NCBI RefSeq assembly: GCF_003176895.1
Contig: NZ_QGTD01000008.1
Coordinates: 496,001 to 560,000 of the forward strand
From: Gracilibacillus dipsosauri
GTDB lineage: Bacteria; Bacillota; Bacilli; Bacillales; Amphibacillaceae
Length of the DNA: 64,000 nucleotides
Direction: 5' to 3'
The position numbers and the translations under genes are program-made. Every line of letters starts with the position of its first letter. Position 1 is the first letter of the stretch. Of this stretch, positions 63,241 to 64,000 are shown piece after piece. Under the pieces are notes generated by a model, which was not told the origin of the DNA, searched no databases, and worked only from the letters and a program-made list of their open reading frames with translations.

Positions 63241-63295
63241 AAAATAAAATAGATCTCTATTTAGCTAGCTTTATAATAGCCGGAGATAGAGACCT
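63241..63295 (-). terminator. Terminator of the 51-residue gene
   Basis: An imperfect inverted repeat (AGATCTCTAT and ATAGAGACCT ends, inner GCTA/TAGC-type pairs), followed on the minus strand by TATTTTATTTTTTA. Confidence 0.65.
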
Positions 63296-63342
63296 ACTTT
63301 TTAAAGAATAAAATATAATTGCCTAATCAATAAACCTATAGC

Positions 63343-63498
63343 CTAAGAAAAAGATTGATTGTTCTTTTGTAGTTTTTTTATTTTACTTAACATATCCTGA
63401 TGTCTTTTCTCCTCACGAGACTTCCCTTTCCATTGAGTAACTTTCTGGATATTACTTGTTTTGATGAGATAGGGGCTTTTTTTCTTTTCTTCTGACAT
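63343..63498 (-). CDS. Small Lys-rich protein (51 aa), unknown
   Basis: A 51-residue, strongly basic product (MSEEKKKSPYLIKTSNIQKV, then TQWKGKSREEKRHQDMLSKI). GGAGAGATGG lies 11 bases before the ATG. It has its own terminator. No family is recognised. Confidence 0.55.
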   Translation of the reverse strand: MSEEKKKSPYLIKTSNIQKVTQWKGKSREEKRHQDMLSKIKKLQKNNQSFS

Positions 63499-63577
63499 TA
63501 ATTACCATCTCTCCTCATCCATCACCTACCATTTAATTCATATTCATAAAGTCATCTATGGAAGCAAGGCACTCAGA

Positions 63578-63784
63578 TTACAATTGCTTTAAAGCCTTTT
63601 TCCTTAATTCTTCCAAATCTTTCGTATACCTAGTCTTAGATGACTCTGATAATTTTGTAATCGGTGATTTTCTATGATGTAAAATATCACGTATTGGTGT
63701 TGGTAATAATGTATTCGATTTCTGTGTTATTTGTTCCTTTTCTTGATTTTTTTGGGGCCTAAATTCCATTACTGTCTGAATCAC
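63578..63784 (-). CDS. Small basic protein (68 aa), unknown
   Basis: A product of 68 residues from GTG 63784, where AGGAGG is seven bases upstream. It contains the stretch MEFRPQKNQEKEQITQKSNT then LLPTPIRDIL and a Lys-rich C-terminus. The frame extends upstream to 63838, but without a ribosome site. The family is not recognised. Confidence 0.6.
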   Translation of the reverse strand: MIQTVMEFRPQKNQEKEQITQKSNTLLPTPIRDILHHRKSPITKLSESSKTRYTKDLEELRKKALKQL

Positions 63785-63870
63785 AAAATTCCTCCTCCGC
63801 CACTGTTTATTTTCTCGTTTTAAAATACTCTTCATCATTTTACGGAGGAATCACATCAAATATTACCTCT

Positions 63871-64000
63871 TTATTCATTTTGTTTTTCAAAAAAACAAAA
63901 CAAACAAGCTAGATTCGTTAAAAACAAGGCGTCCATTTCATACACTCTTTGATGATGCTCCTCGATAAATAGAAGAAATATCTCATCCTCACCAACAAAT
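63871..64000 (-). CDS. C-terminal part of an unknown protein (runs off the window)
   Basis: An open frame from the window edge to TAA at 63873-63871 encodes 42 residues, including LLFIEEHHQRVYEMDALFL and a Cys/Phe-rich end. The helical look suggests a real gene, but the start lies outside. No family is assigned. Confidence 0.45.
   Translation of the reverse strand, partial: FVGEDEIFLLFIEEHHQRVYEMDALFLTNLACLFCFFEKQNE

Overview
The window is a chromosomal segment of a low-GC, endospore-forming Bacillota, most likely a Bacillaceae of the Gracilibacillus/Oceanobacillus/Virgibacillus kind. The genus is inference. The evidence is AT-rich DNA, AGGAGG-type ribosome sites, spore genes (sspM, cotD), a class B RNase P RNA, T-box-free Bacillus gene order and many proteins whose closest recognisable relatives are from Bacillus subtilis. 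No tRNA or rRNA gene, CRISPR array, phage or insertion sequence was seen. Coding density is high and nearly all of it is core chromosome.

Layout. 1-12.7 kb follows the B. subtilis panC-panD-dinG-ypmA-ypmB-aspB-asnS-dnaD-nth / ponA-recU block, with an extra degenerate metallo-beta-lactamase-fold gene inserted after dinG and with ypoC missing. 12.7-18.8 kb is the ypp/yps block: sspM with a forespore-type promoter, a small unknown gene, yppE, cotD with a mother-cell-type promoter, ypsA, gpsB, rnpB, ypsC, then on the minus strand an RNase H-fold gene, a queuosine-precursor transporter and a cold-shock gene with a long leader. 18.9-33.4 kb holds a DUF72 gene, an NlpC/P60 hydrolase, thyA-folA, a Tat translocase set with two tandem tatA genes, yozE, a YolD-like gene, sbcD-sbcC, yqfQ, a fused msrA-msrB, an AbrB-type membrane protein, a histidine phosphatase, a 7Fe-type ferredoxin and acylphosphatase.

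33.5-45.7 kb is more accessory: a Rieske-type oxidoreductase (yhfW), a very large signal-less GH51 arabinofuranosidase, an arsRBC arsenic operon with its operator, a DUF1360 gene beside a Fur-box-like site, a stand-alone zinc-type rpsN, a CAP-domain protein whose start codon looks damaged, and a type I pullulanase. The pullulanase is divergent from a glycogen operon (glgB-glgC-glgD-glgA-glgP, 45.8-53.8 kb). The shared promoter region carries a perfect palindrome placed as in MerR-controlled promoters.

53.9-64 kb: a decayed MerR regulator plus SMR efflux gene pair, then a thiamine-precursor operon (tenA-ykoE-ykoD-ykoC, minus strand) under a TPP riboswitch and terminator, dapA under a lysine riboswitch and terminator, an M20 peptidase, yqxD, an esterase-like hydrolase, a Tyr/Pro/Gly-rich probable coat-type protein and several small unknown genes at the right edge.

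How they work together: the glg genes plus amyX make and degrade glycogen; ykoEDC with tenA scavenge thiamine pyrimidine; arsR senses arsenic and controls arsB/arsC; sbcCD, recU, nth, dinG and dnaD serve DNA repair and replication; ponA, gpsB and the NlpC/P60 protein act on the cell wall. No obvious new multi-gene system was found. The most unusual items are the degenerate beta-lactamase-fold gene, the nested-domain GH51 enzyme, the glg palindrome/MerR architecture, the MerR-SMR wreck, the two related intergenic repeats, the odd ylbC start and the open reading frame in the cold-shock leader.
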